A DNA stretch of 41,853 nt, taken from assembly GCA_017504995.1 (NCBI GenBank), contig JAFVQC010000049.1, forward strand, positions 1-41,853. Reading direction: 5' to 3'. Within the stretch, counting starts at the first letter, position 1; each line of letters opens with the position of its first letter. A program made the translations under genes and the position numbers. This document shows positions 8,023 to 14,521 of this stretch, in pieces. The stretch comes from Clostridia bacterium. GTDB taxonomy: Bacteria; Bacillota; Clostridia; Oscillospirales; CAG-272. A model generated the notes under the pieces. That model worked only from the letters and a program-made list of their open reading frames with translations, was not told the DNA's origin and searched no databases.

Positions 8023-8640
8023 ATGAAAAAATTTTTGGCATTCTTGCTTGGTATACTGATGATTTGCTCCGCTTTCGTGATCACTTCCTGCGATGAGAAG
8101 GACGGAGACGGCGAGGCAGAGACTACCAAGCCTTCCGTATCGACGATTGTAGGAAATAAGAAGGAAACCACAGCCGAGGAAGAAACGACTACCGAAGCGG
8201 TGTCTTTACTCCCTACGGGATATCAGCTTTATAGCGATGGGACGATCACGTTTGCTTATCCGAAAAGCTGGAGCAAGACCGAGGGAAGTACCGTGATCCT
8301 GAAAAATGAAGAGAATGGAAACAATATTACGGTAGTATACGAGGCAAAAACCGATTATTACGAAAATTTGACGAAAACGAAATTTCAAGAAGAGCTGAAG
8401 CCCGCGCTGGAATCGATCGGCATGTCGATTTCCGATGAAACAGTGACGCAGCTACAAAACGATAACGGAATGAAAATCACCGAGATTGTATATCTTGTGA
8501 TGATGCAAGGAAGTAGAATGAAGCAAACCTTGCTGATTACGACCATTGGTCAGGATACGTATACCGTAACGCTGACCGAAATGAAGGCGGATAATATGAC
8601 AAATCAAACGCTGTTTCATACCTTGGGAACAGCAAACTGA
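8023..8640 (+). CDS. Small lipoprotein with PsbP-like/DUF1795-like fold (putative)
   Basis: The 205-residue protein has a lipoprotein signal peptide ending in VITSC. Its first 50 residues are clearly homologous to those of the solute-binding lipoprotein upstream, while the rest is unrelated to it. After a Thr/Glu-rich linker, the region from about residue 65 has the pattern YSDGTITFAYPKSWSK, similar to PsbP/MOG1-like domains in bacterial lipoproteins; this is a tentative fold guess. It would be anchored on the outer face of the membrane. AAAAAGGAG precedes the ATG. It is probably the last gene of the metY operon, closed by the terminator at 8642. Function unknown. Confidence 0.7.
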   Translation: MKKFLAFLLGILMICSAFVITSCDEKDGDGEAETTKPSVSTIVGNKKETTAEEETTTEAVSLLPTGYQLYSDGTITFAYPKSWSKTEGSTVILKNEENGNNITVVYEAKTDYYENLTKTKFQEELKPALESIGMSISDETVTQLQNDNGMKITEIVYLVMMQGSRMKQTLLITTIGQDTYTVTLTEMKADNMTNQTLFHTLGTAN

Positions 8641-8641
8641 T

Positions 8642-8688
8642 AAAAACAAACCGTATCGAGTCCTCTCGGATCGATACGGTTTGTTTTT
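8642..8688. terminator. Bidirectional terminator between convergent operons
   Basis: A perfect 18-bp stem (8642-8659 with 8671-8688) has an 11-base loop. One arm begins with five A and the other ends with five T, so it works in both directions. It closes the methionine/lipoprotein operon on + and the M24 peptidase operon on -. Confidence 0.95.
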
Positions 8689-8693
8689 ATGGA

Positions 8694-9767
8694 TTATAGC
8701 TCAATGAGCGTTTTGGGACTTTGGGTGAAATTGCGAAGCTTGCCCGAATGGTCGATGGAAACCATGTCCTCAATACGGCAGCCGTATTTTCCTTCCAGAT
8801 AGATACCCGGTTCGACGGTGACGACGTTCCCTCGGCGAAGGATCGATTTTTCGTCCGCGCGGGTGGAGAGGGAAGGGGCTTCGTGGATATAAAGTCCCAC
8901 GCCGTGTCCGAGACTGTGTCCGAAGCAAGGTCCGTAGCCTGCCTCGCGAATGATCGATCGAGCGATCTCGTCCGCCTCTCGGCAGGAAAGTCCTTCTCGG
9001 ATTTGCTCCAAGGCGGCAAGCTGGGCACAAAGGACGGTGGAATAAATTTTCTTCATTTCCTCGTCGGCTTTGCCGATGACCACGGTTCGGGTCATATCCG
9101 AGCAGTAGCCGTCAAGTTTTGCGCCGAAATCCATGGTCAGGAAGCCTTTTTCCAGCTTAACGTCTCGCGGTACGCCGTGGGGCAGAGAGGACGCCTTGCC
9201 CGAAACGGCGATGGTTTCAAAGGCGACGGCTTCCGCGCCCTGCTTCCGCATAAAGAATTCCAGCTCCAGCGCAACCTCGCGCTCGGTGCGGTCGGGGGAA
9301 AGAAAGCCGAGAATGTGGTCAAAGGCGAGATCGGTCAGGGCTTGCGCCTTGGCGATCCGATCCAGCTCCGCGTCGGTTTTGACCATGCGAAGATCCTTCA
9401 AAAGCTCCGATGCTCCCGTTGCCAGCGTACAGCCTTCAAAGGCTTTGGAAAAGCGGTTGAACTCCGCGCAGGACAGGGTGGCATCCTCAAGGGCGATCTG
9501 CCGCAAGCCGTTTTCTCGGATCAGCGCCCCCAATCCGTCCAGCATACTGCCCTCGGGACGAATGATCTCAAAGCCCTTCACCGCCGCTTTTGCCGCTTCG
9601 ATATAGCGAAAATCCGCAAGCAGATAGGCGTGGCTCGGCGTGACGAGCAGGTAGCCGTCGGAATAGGAAAAATCGGAAAGATACCGTTGATTCAGCTCGG
9701 AGGAGATGATCGCGCCGTCTACGCCCAAGGCAGAGAGCGCTTCCTGAAACCGTTGCAATGCCGTCAT
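8694..9767 (-). CDS. M24-family aminopeptidase (Xaa-Pro type)
   Basis: The 357-residue cytosolic metallopeptidase has an N-terminal creatinase-type domain (about 1-125) and a pita-bread catalytic domain. All five dinuclear metal ligands are visible: Asp213 in MDFGAK, Asp224 in SDMTRT, His288 in GHSLGHGVG, Glu319 in VEPGIY and Glu333 in RIEDM. His197 in SLPHG is a likely substrate-binding residue. The family removes N-terminal residues next to proline. Only one base separates it from the stop of the preceding gene, and GGGAG lies in front of the ATG. It is the last gene of a three-gene operon. Confidence 0.9.
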   Translation of the reverse strand: MTALQRFQEALSALGVDGAIISSELNQRYLSDFSYSDGYLLVTPSHAYLLADFRYIEAAKAAVKGFEIIRPEGSMLDGLGALIRENGLRQIALEDATLSCAEFNRFSKAFEGCTLATGASELLKDLRMVKTDAELDRIAKAQALTDLAFDHILGFLSPDRTEREVALELEFFMRKQGAEAVAFETIAVSGKASSLPHGVPRDVKLEKGFLTMDFGAKLDGYCSDMTRTVVIGKADEEMKKIYSTVLCAQLAALEQIREGLSCREADEIARSIIREAGYGPCFGHSLGHGVGLYIHEAPSLSTRADEKSILRRGNVVTVEPGIYLEGKYGCRIEDMVSIDHSGKLRNFTQSPKTLIEL

Positions 9768-9768
9768 G

Positions 9769-10635
9769 TTACTCCCCCTTGGCGCGTTGCCACATCCGCT
9801 TCATGGTAAGGGCATCCTCTGCCATCGTGCCTGCCGATTCGCAGATGATTCTCGGCGCAACCCCTTCCCGTACGATCGCCTCGGCAAGGGGATCGAAGAA
9901 GGGACCGAATTCGGTGTCGGCAAAGGTCAGGTGTTTTTTCTCGCCTGCTTTGGTGTATTCGATCTTGGAAAAATGGCAGTGCAGATTGTATGCGTATTCG
10001 TCGCCGAGTGTCTCTCCGATCTTGTCAAAGATCGCGCGATAGCTGTCACAGTCGGGGAAATAGCCGCCGAGGTTGCGGGCGTTCAGATGCCCGAAATCCA
10101 CCACGGGACAGTACAAGGGAGATATCTTGCAAAGACGAAGAACCTCGTCAAGGGTCCCCAGCTGATTGATCTTTCCCATGGTTTCCAGACCCATGCGGAT
10201 ATCGGTCTTGCCGTTGACCTCTAAATTCCTCGTCAGCGTATCGGCGGCAAGCGCCATGGCTTCCTCTCGGGTGATCTTGGCGGCGCTTCCCGTGTGAATG
10301 ACGACGGTGTCCGCGCCGAGACATTCGGCGGCGCGGAGAGAACGGGAAATGTAGTCGATGCTCTTGAGTCTCTTTTCTTCCTCAACCCCCGATAGGGAAA
10401 TGAAGTAGGGGGTGTGGAGAGACATCAGAATTCCGTGCTTTTTCGCTTCCTCACCGATCTTACGCAAGGTAGCTTCTCCTGCGGTCAAGCCGTTTCCCGC
10501 TTGATATTCATAGGCGTCCAAGCCTTTTTTTACCAACCATTCGGGAGCTTGCAGGGTGGATTTTTTTCCTTCCTCGTAGAAGGATTCGCTGTTTCCACCA
10601 GGTCCGAAGGTGGGGTGATCGACAATGGGTTTCAT
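9769..10635 (-). CDS. TIM-barrel protein, endonuclease IV/xylose isomerase-like
   Basis: The 288-residue protein resembles the AP endonuclease IV/sugar isomerase superfamily: GLDAYEYQAG, LSLHTPYFISLSG, VIHTGSAAKITREEAM, GLETMGK, VDFGHLNARN and HCHFSKIEY segments. Several His, Asp and Glu residues fit a metal site. True Nfo activity on abasic DNA is plausible but not certain; family members of unknown function also exist. The start at 10635 is chosen because it overlaps the stop of the upstream gene as ATGA and has AAGGAAG before it. A longer reading from 10683 would run into that gene. Confidence 0.75.
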   Translation of the reverse strand: MKPIVDHPTFGPGGNSESFYEEGKKSTLQAPEWLVKKGLDAYEYQAGNGLTAGEATLRKIGEEAKKHGILMSLHTPYFISLSGVEEEKRLKSIDYISRSLRAAECLGADTVVIHTGSAAKITREEAMALAADTLTRNLEVNGKTDIRMGLETMGKINQLGTLDEVLRLCKISPLYCPVVDFGHLNARNLGGYFPDCDSYRAIFDKIGETLGDEYAYNLHCHFSKIEYTKAGEKKHLTFADTEFGPFFDPLAEAIVREGVAPRIICESAGTMAEDALTMKRMWQRAKGE

Positions 10636-11186
10636 AGGCTTCCTTTCTTGGAATCGATTCGGCTGTCGCCGTGCATTTTCCAATATTTTTTAATAAAAGG
10701 TTTTTCCAGCTTGCGTTTCGCTTTGAAAAACGGGGTGGTTTTATCCTTGATGGGGGGGACGATGATGGAGATCATGTCCAAACGATGGACGGCAAGGGTG
10801 TCGGTCAGCAATTGATCGCCGAGTCCCGCCGTGTTTTTTGGAGTGCTGCCCATCACCCTCATGGCGTCAAGGAGCGCGCGGCTTTTTGGCTTGCCGCTGT
10901 CGGGGTAGGCGGGAAGCCCCAGCTCCCGATTGAACAGCTCTACCCGAGGAGGGTGATTGTTGGAGATCAGTGCCGCGTGAATGCCGTGTTTCTTCAAGTC
11001 GGCAAACCAAGACAGAATTCGTTCATCGGGGGTAGGCTGCTCGTAGGGAGCGAGGGTGTTGTCAATATCGATCAAAAGCGCCTCGATCCCAAGCTCCTCT
11101 AAAAATTCGGGGGTAACGTCCACAAAGGTGTCAAATATGTAGTCGGGAGTAAGCAAATAAGAGAGCGTGTGCCGTTGTTTCTTCAT
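10632..11186 (-). CDS. yqeG: YqeG-family HAD IIIA-type phosphatase
   Basis: The 184-residue protein has the HAD motif I DIDNTL with nucleophile Asp40 and Asp42, motif II Ser75 in LISNNH, a Lys in the GKPK segment near 99, and the acidic motif GLGDQLLTD near 121-129. This is the YqeG family, small cytosolic phosphatases whose substrate is unsettled (related to phosphatidylglycerophosphatases). In Bacillus it sits with yqeH-aroE-yqeI-nadD-yqeK; here it is about 12 kb away from that block and on the other strand. It is the first gene of the minus-strand operon. Confidence 0.88.
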   Translation of the reverse strand: MKKQRHTLSYLLTPDYIFDTFVDVTPEFLEELGIEALLIDIDNTLAPYEQPTPDERILSWFADLKKHGIHAALISNNHPPRVELFNRELGLPAYPDSGKPKSRALLDAMRVMGSTPKNTAGLGDQLLTDTLAVHRLDMISIIVPPIKDKTTPFFKAKRKLEKPFIKKYWKMHGDSRIDSKKGSL

Positions 11187-11218
11187 AAGCGATCCTTTTT
11201 GTTCGTATTCTTGCTATT

Positions 11219-11247
11219 ATTTTACCATAGATTTGAGAAATAAGCAA
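11219..11247 (-). promoter_or_regulatory. Promoter of the yqeG operon
   Basis: On the minus strand, TTGCTT (11242-11247) and TAAAAT (11219-11224) are separated by 17 bp. It lies about 35 bases before the yqeG start and diverges from the tRNA promoter. Confidence 0.65.
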
Positions 11248-11283
11248 TAGAATAAAAAAATTAAAAAAATTTTGCGTAAACTC

Positions 11284-11312
11284 TTGACAAAATGAAATTG
11301 TTGTGGTATTAT
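11284..11312 (+). promoter_or_regulatory. Promoter of the tRNA operon
   Basis: TTGACA (11284-11289), a 17-bp spacer and TATTAT (11307-11312) lie 28 bases before the first tRNA. Confidence 0.85.
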
Positions 11313-11340
11313 ATTAAGGCAGTTTTCTGCAAGGGAATAT

Positions 11341-11414
11341 GCGAGTGTAGTTCAATGGTAGAATCCCAGCCTTCCAAGCTGGTCGCGTGGGTTCGATTCC
11401 CATCACTCGCTCCA
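11341..11414 (+). tRNA. tRNA-Gly (anticodon TCC)
   Basis: The gene folds as a standard cloverleaf: acceptor GCGAGTG/CACTCGC, anticodon loop CTTCCAA, T-loop GGTTCGATTCC. The discriminator T and an encoded CCA end (11412-11414) are present. It is the first of three tRNAs. Confidence 0.97.
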
Positions 11415-11419
11415 ATGCT

Positions 11420-11445
11420 AAATGGCGCATTCCAATGCGCCATTT
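11420..11445 (+). other. Hairpin between tRNA-Gly and tRNA-Arg
   Basis: AAATGGCGCAT (11420-11430) and ATGCGCCATTT (11435-11445) form a perfect 11-bp stem with a TCCA loop. No T-run follows, so it is more likely a processing spacer than a terminator. Confidence 0.6.
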
Positions 11446-11457
11446 ATGCGGTAAAAT

Positions 11458-11534
<77 letters not shown>

Positions 11535-11537
11535 TAC

Positions 11538-11615
11538 GGAGGGATTAGCGCAGTTGGTTAGCGCGTCAGGTTGTGGCCCTGAAGGCCGTGGGTTCGAATC
11601 CCATATCTCTCCCCA
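11538..11615 (+). tRNA. tRNA-His (anticodon GTG)
   Basis: The anticodon GTG lies in the loop TTGTGGC. The extra 5' G at 11538 pairs with C at position 73, the identity element of bacterial tRNA-His. The CCA end is encoded (11613-11615). Only three bases separate it from tRNA-Arg. Confidence 0.97.
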
Positions 11616-11616
11616 G

Positions 11617-11648
11617 AAAAAAGCACTTGCATATGCAAGTGCTTTTTT
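11617..11648 (+). terminator. Terminator of the tRNA operon
   Basis: AAAAAAGCACTTGCAT (11617-11632) and its exact complement (11633-11648) form a continuous palindrome. The GC core is followed by six T residues, just after the tRNA-His CCA. Confidence 0.92.
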
Positions 11649-11653
11649 CTTAT

Positions 11654-11831
11654 CCAAGCCGCAGGCTTGGCATATCATCGCCGCACGAAGTACGGCGTAT
11701 ATCATCAGCCCTTCGGGCTGTATCTCATCACGCATCAGCGTGTATCATTCCTGCGGCTTGATGATATACAACACTACGTGTTGGTGATATACAATGCTTC
11801 GCATTGATGATATACACGCCTTCGGCGTGAT
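11654..11831. repeat. Two-sided array of short hairpins with ATATCATC/GATGATAT linkers
   Basis: About eight units of roughly 23 bases follow the tRNA terminator. Hairpins at 11654-11670, 11680-11696, 11707-11719, 11730-11741, 11770-11782, 11793-11805 and 11816-11828 mostly have 5-7 bp stems and 3-4 base loops (TTC, TAC, GAA). Their stems differ in sequence, but the 9-10 base linkers are conserved. Linkers in the left half read (G/C)TATATCATC or close to it; those in the right half read GATGATATAC, the reverse complement. The arm 11655-11665 is also exactly complementary to 11750-11760. The whole array can therefore fold into one long stem with hairpins protruding on both sides. No protein-coding function is evident. 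Identity unknown. Confidence 0.85.
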
Positions 11832-11856
11832 TTAGATGCGAGAATGCAGAAAGCTC

Positions 11857-11885
11857 TTGAATTGGCTTGTGAAATATGGTATAAT
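11857..11885 (+). promoter_or_regulatory. Promoter of the four-helix-bundle gene
   Basis: TTGAAT (11857-11862), a 17-bp spacer and TATAAT (11880-11885) lie directly after the hairpin array, 20 bases before the start codon. Confidence 0.8.
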
Positions 11886-11905
11886 TTTCTTGAAGAGGTG
11901 ATATT

Positions 11906-12262
11906 ATGTCTAAAAATTACTTGCTGATATATTCGGAACAGCTTGCAATCGATATAGAATTGCTATGTCAAAATATAAAAGTATCGTCTAACACTCTTTT
12001 CCAAATCCGCAAAAGTTCAAGCAGCGTTTATGCGAATATTCGTGAAGCCAATTACGGCCAAAGCAAAGCGGATATGCTTTCAAAATTTGAAATTGCACTC
12101 AAGGAATGCAGTGAAACCGAAGGGTGGTTGCAGTTATTGTTCAATACGAATGGAATAGACGAAATGACATATAAAAATTATAGAAATCTCTGTGGACGTA
12201 TTAGAAGAATGTTAATTGCAAGCTGTAAAACATTAAAGAAGAAAACAGAATCATCATTTTAG
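11906..12262 (+). CDS. Four-helix-bundle protein (23S rRNA intervening-sequence/Avd-like family)
   Basis: The 118-residue, mostly helical protein resembles the IVS family of four-helix bundles, first seen in 23S rRNA intervening sequences and structurally akin to Avd of diversity-generating retroelements. Family-like features are the IRKSSSSVYANIREANYGQS region, KFEIALKECSETEGWL, and a C-terminal helix RNLCGRIRRMLIASCKTL, rich in basic residues and likely to bind nucleic acid. An AGAGGTGAT site precedes the ATG. No reverse transcriptase or variable repeat is nearby, so it is not part of a classic retroelement. It follows the hairpin array immediately and is AT-richer than the housekeeping genes around it. 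Function unknown. Confidence 0.8.
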   Translation: MSKNYLLIYSEQLAIDIELLCQNIKVSSNTLFQIRKSSSSVYANIREANYGQSKADMLSKFEIALKECSETEGWLQLLFNTNGIDEMTYKNYRNLCGRIRRMLIASCKTLKKKTESSF

Positions 12263-12277
12263 AATGGAGACGGCATC

Positions 12278-12724
12278 ATGATTTTTTACAAAAATAATGC
12301 TTATCCCGAAGTGTGTTTGCATGATTGTAATTTCCAAATAAAGACAATTGACAATAAAATTCAGTGTGTCTTTCCAGAAGGGGTGGCCGTTGTGGATAAT
12401 GAAAAAATCGATTGGTCTGTAAAAGGAATGATACAAATTTCGGATTGCTCGATTGATGAAATTACGATCAATTCAATAAAACCATTTAATTTTTTTGGAA
12501 TACATCGCATGATAGCAAAAGAGATATCCCTTCAAGAGTTAAATGAAATTTTCCAAAGAGGCGGCTTTTTGCAGGTGTTTGATGAGTGTTATTCTTATGG
12601 TAGATTTATCTGGAAATGTGCGATTTACCCATATAAAAGCAATAAAAAATTTGTTCAGAAGTACGGGGAAATCGAAATAAGCGCTTTTACAGAGTCGCCT
12701 CTTGAATATTATTTGGACAAATAA
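12278..12724 (+). CDS. Hypothetical protein, 148 residues
   Basis: I do not recognise this protein. It has no signal peptide or membrane segment and looks like a small soluble alpha/beta protein, with aromatic-rich strands such as IKPFNFFGIHRMI and YGRFIWKCAIYPYK. The start has ATGGAG upstream and lies 15 bases after the four-helix-bundle gene, so the two are probably co-transcribed. Its AT-rich codon use matches that gene and differs from the flanking symporter, which hints at shared acquisition. Confidence 0.6.
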   Translation: MIFYKNNAYPEVCLHDCNFQIKTIDNKIQCVFPEGVAVVDNEKIDWSVKGMIQISDCSIDEITINSIKPFNFFGIHRMIAKEISLQELNEIFQRGGFLQVFDECYSYGRFIWKCAIYPYKSNKKFVQKYGEIEISAFTESPLEYYLDK

Positions 12725-12767
12725 ATTTTGTACAGTTGAAGAGATTTGAGTTGGCTACGGTTTTCAC

Positions 12768-12796
12768 TTGAAAAAACTTGTATTTTATGCTATAAT
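12768..12796 (+). promoter_or_regulatory. Promoter of the sodium:alanine symporter gene
   Basis: TTGAAA (12768-12773), a 17-bp spacer and TATAAT (12791-12796) lie about 30 bases before the start codon. Confidence 0.85.
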
Positions 12797-12826
12797 AAGA
12801 CAATCAATCATAAAAGAGGACGTTAT

Positions 12827-14227
12827 ATGTTAGACACAATCATTTCCTCCGTCAACACCGCCATGTACAGCTACGTGCTGATCATTTTGCTCGTGGGGTG
12901 CGGGCTTTATTTTACCGTTCGTACGAAATTCGCTCAATTTCGTTTGTTTGGGGCGCAATTGCGTGCCGTGACCGAAAAGCCCGCGGACGGGAAGGGCGTT
13001 TCTTCCTTTCAGGCGTTGATGGTATCTACCGCGTCTCGCGTGGGAACGGGAAATATCATCGGCGTGTCTACCGCGCTGTGCCTTGGCGGATTTGGCTCGG
13101 TGTTCTGGATGTGGATGATCGCGATCATTGGCGCGGCTTCCGCCTTTGTGGAAAGCACCTTGGCGCAGATCTATAAGCGAAAGGGGGAGAACGGTTGCTA
13201 CGGCGGACCTGCGTACTATATTGAATCCGCCCTCAAGTGCCGATCCTTGGCGATCGTTTTTTCGATCCTATTGATTTTGACCTACGGCGTGGGATTTAAT
13301 ATGCTGGCGTCGTATAATCTACAGTCTACGTTTTCCGCTTATTCCTTTTACAACGCAAAAATCACGCCTTGGATCATTGGCTTGATTCTTGCCGTCCTCG
13401 TCGGATATTGTCTGATGGGCGGCGGGAAGCGCGTTGTGAAGGTGACGGAAGTTATGGTCCCCGTGATGGGGATTGCCTACATACTGATTGCGCTTTCGAT
13501 CGTGGCGTTGAACGTGACGGCGTTGCCGTCGGTATTTGCGCGGATCTTCTCCGAGGCGTTTGACCTTCGGGCGATCTTCGGCGGCTTTGGCGGCTCTTGC
13601 GTGATGTACGGCATCAAGCGCGGACTGTTCAGCAATGAAGCGGGTGTAGGCTCTGCGCCCAACGCCTCTGCCACGGCAGAGGTGAAGCATCCCGTCAAGC
13701 AGGGCTTGGTGCAGGTGCTTTCGGTCTTTATCGATACGGTTCTGGTCTGCTCGGCAACCGCCTTTATGTGTATGTGCTCGGGGGTTGAACCCACGGAAGC
13801 GCTGTCGGGCGCGCCCTACGTGCAAGCGTCGCTGACCGCAACCCTTGGCGGTTTCGGTCCGATCTTCATCACGGTGGCGATGATTCTGTTTGCCTTTACG
13901 ACCTTGCTTGGAAATCTTTATTACGTCGATCAATGTCTGATCCATATTCTGGGACGTGTTCCGAAGAAAGCGTTCTGGAGAAGCTATTACGTGATCGCGT
14001 CCGTGTTGATTTTCGTTGGGGCGGGGTTGTCTGCCGATCTGCTTTGGAATATTGCCGACGTTACCATGGGGTTGATGGCGCTGATCAATATTCCCGTGAT
14101 CCTATTCCTCGGCAAGTATGCCTTCCGCGCCTTGAAGGATTACGAGAAGCAACGAAAAGAGGGAAAAGCGCCCGAATTCCACGCAAAGGATATCGGACTT
14201 CCCCACGAAACCGATTATTGGAAATAA
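12827..14227 (+). CDS. Sodium:alanine/glycine symporter (AGCS family)
   Basis: The 466-residue integral membrane protein has about ten or more hydrophobic segments. It carries AGCS signatures: GLYFTVRTKFAQFR near the N-terminus, SRVGTGNIIGVSTALCLGG, FWMWMIAIIGAASAFVESTL, and FSNEAGVGSAPNASATAEV. The family imports alanine or glycine with sodium ions. The start at 12827 is chosen because AAAGAGG lies before it and it begins at the usual N-terminus; an upstream in-frame ATG at 12746 precedes the promoter. It is a single-gene transcript with its own terminator. Confidence 0.92.
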   Translation: MLDTIISSVNTAMYSYVLIILLVGCGLYFTVRTKFAQFRLFGAQLRAVTEKPADGKGVSSFQALMVSTASRVGTGNIIGVSTALCLGGFGSVFWMWMIAIIGAASAFVESTLAQIYKRKGENGCYGGPAYYIESALKCRSLAIVFSILLILTYGVGFNMLASYNLQSTFSAYSFYNAKITPWIIGLILAVLVGYCLMGGGKRVVKVTEVMVPVMGIAYILIALSIVALNVTALPSVFARIFSEAFDLRAIFGGFGGSCVMYGIKRGLFSNEAGVGSAPNASATAEVKHPVKQGLVQVLSVFIDTVLVCSATAFMCMCSGVEPTEALSGAPYVQASLTATLGGFGPIFITVAMILFAFTTLLGNLYYVDQCLIHILGRVPKKAFWRSYYVIASVLIFVGAGLSADLLWNIADVTMGLMALINIPVILFLGKYAFRALKDYEKQRKEGKAPEFHAKDIGLPHETDYWK

Positions 14228-14236
14228 TGACTTTTA

Positions 14237-14276
14237 GAAATAACCGTTTTGCAGGAGACGGTTATTTCTTTTTTTT
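14237..14276 (+). terminator. Terminator of the symporter gene
   Basis: GAAATAACCGT (14237-14247) pairs with ACGGTTATTTC (14258-14268), followed by a run of eight T residues. Confidence 0.92.
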
Positions 14277-14293
14277 GAAAAAATGAAAAACAC

Positions 14294-14322
14294 TTTACAA
14301 TTGATTTTTTCTGTGGTATAAT
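14294..14322 (+). promoter_or_regulatory. Promoter of the structured RNA/leader
   Basis: TTTACA (14294-14299), a 17-bp spacer and TATAAT (14317-14322). The predicted start at about 14329 coincides with the first base of the 12-bp closing stem of the RNA described next. Confidence 0.8.
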
Positions 14323-14328
14323 AAACTT

Positions 14329-14501
14329 GCGACACAAGTGAATAAATGGATTTGGAAAAAGGTATGCTTATTTTTATCTCGGTAAAAATGCATGCTCTTG
14401 TTTCGCATACTTTTTTTCCATTGATATTGTACGAAACACTTGTGTCGCAGCAATTGGGGCTATGCGTTTTTCGGTGCGTGGCTTCGGCTGCGCACTTTTT
14501 T
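14329..14501 (+). ncRNA. Putative structured RNA with 6S-like rod shape, or attenuator leader
   Basis: The transcript would begin with a perfect 12-bp closing stem (14329-14340 with 14437-14448). A large internal loop follows, 12 bases on the left (14341-14352) and 16 on the right (14421-14436). Above it are an upper stem of about 15 bp (14353-14367 with 14405-14420, one GU pair and one bulge) and an apical 7-bp hairpin (14370-14376 with 14383-14389). A rho-independent terminator ends at 14501. Closing stem, central bubble and upper arm recall 6S RNA, but I cannot confirm conserved 6S positions. Because a peptide gene starts 21 bases after the terminator with no promoter between, a conditional leader is the main alternative. 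Confidence 0.5.
14474..14501 (+). terminator. Terminator or attenuator before the 48-residue peptide gene
   Basis: GTGCGTGGC (14474-14482) pairs with GCTGCGCAC (14487-14495) through a TTCG tetraloop with two GU pairs; six T residues follow. It stands between the promoter at 14294 and the genes at 14522 and 14701. Confidence 0.85.
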
Positions 14502-14521
14502 ATTTAGATAGGAGGGAAAAC

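Noticed and set aside
11654-11831. Hairpin array as a CRISPR
   Set aside because: The repeated part is only 9-10 bases, inverts halfway, and the units between are self-complementary hairpins rather than unique spacers. No cas gene is present.
11906-12262. Four-helix-bundle gene as part of a diversity-generating retroelement
   Set aside because: No reverse transcriptase, template repeat or variable repeat is visible nearby; only the fold family is shared with Avd.
11600-12730. Integrated element using tRNA-His as attachment site
   Set aside because: I found no second copy of the tRNA-His 3' end downstream and no integrase gene.
14329-14448. 12-bp inverted repeat as ends of an insertion sequence
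   Set aside because: No transposase and no target duplication; the repeat starts exactly at the predicted transcript start, which fits an RNA stem better.
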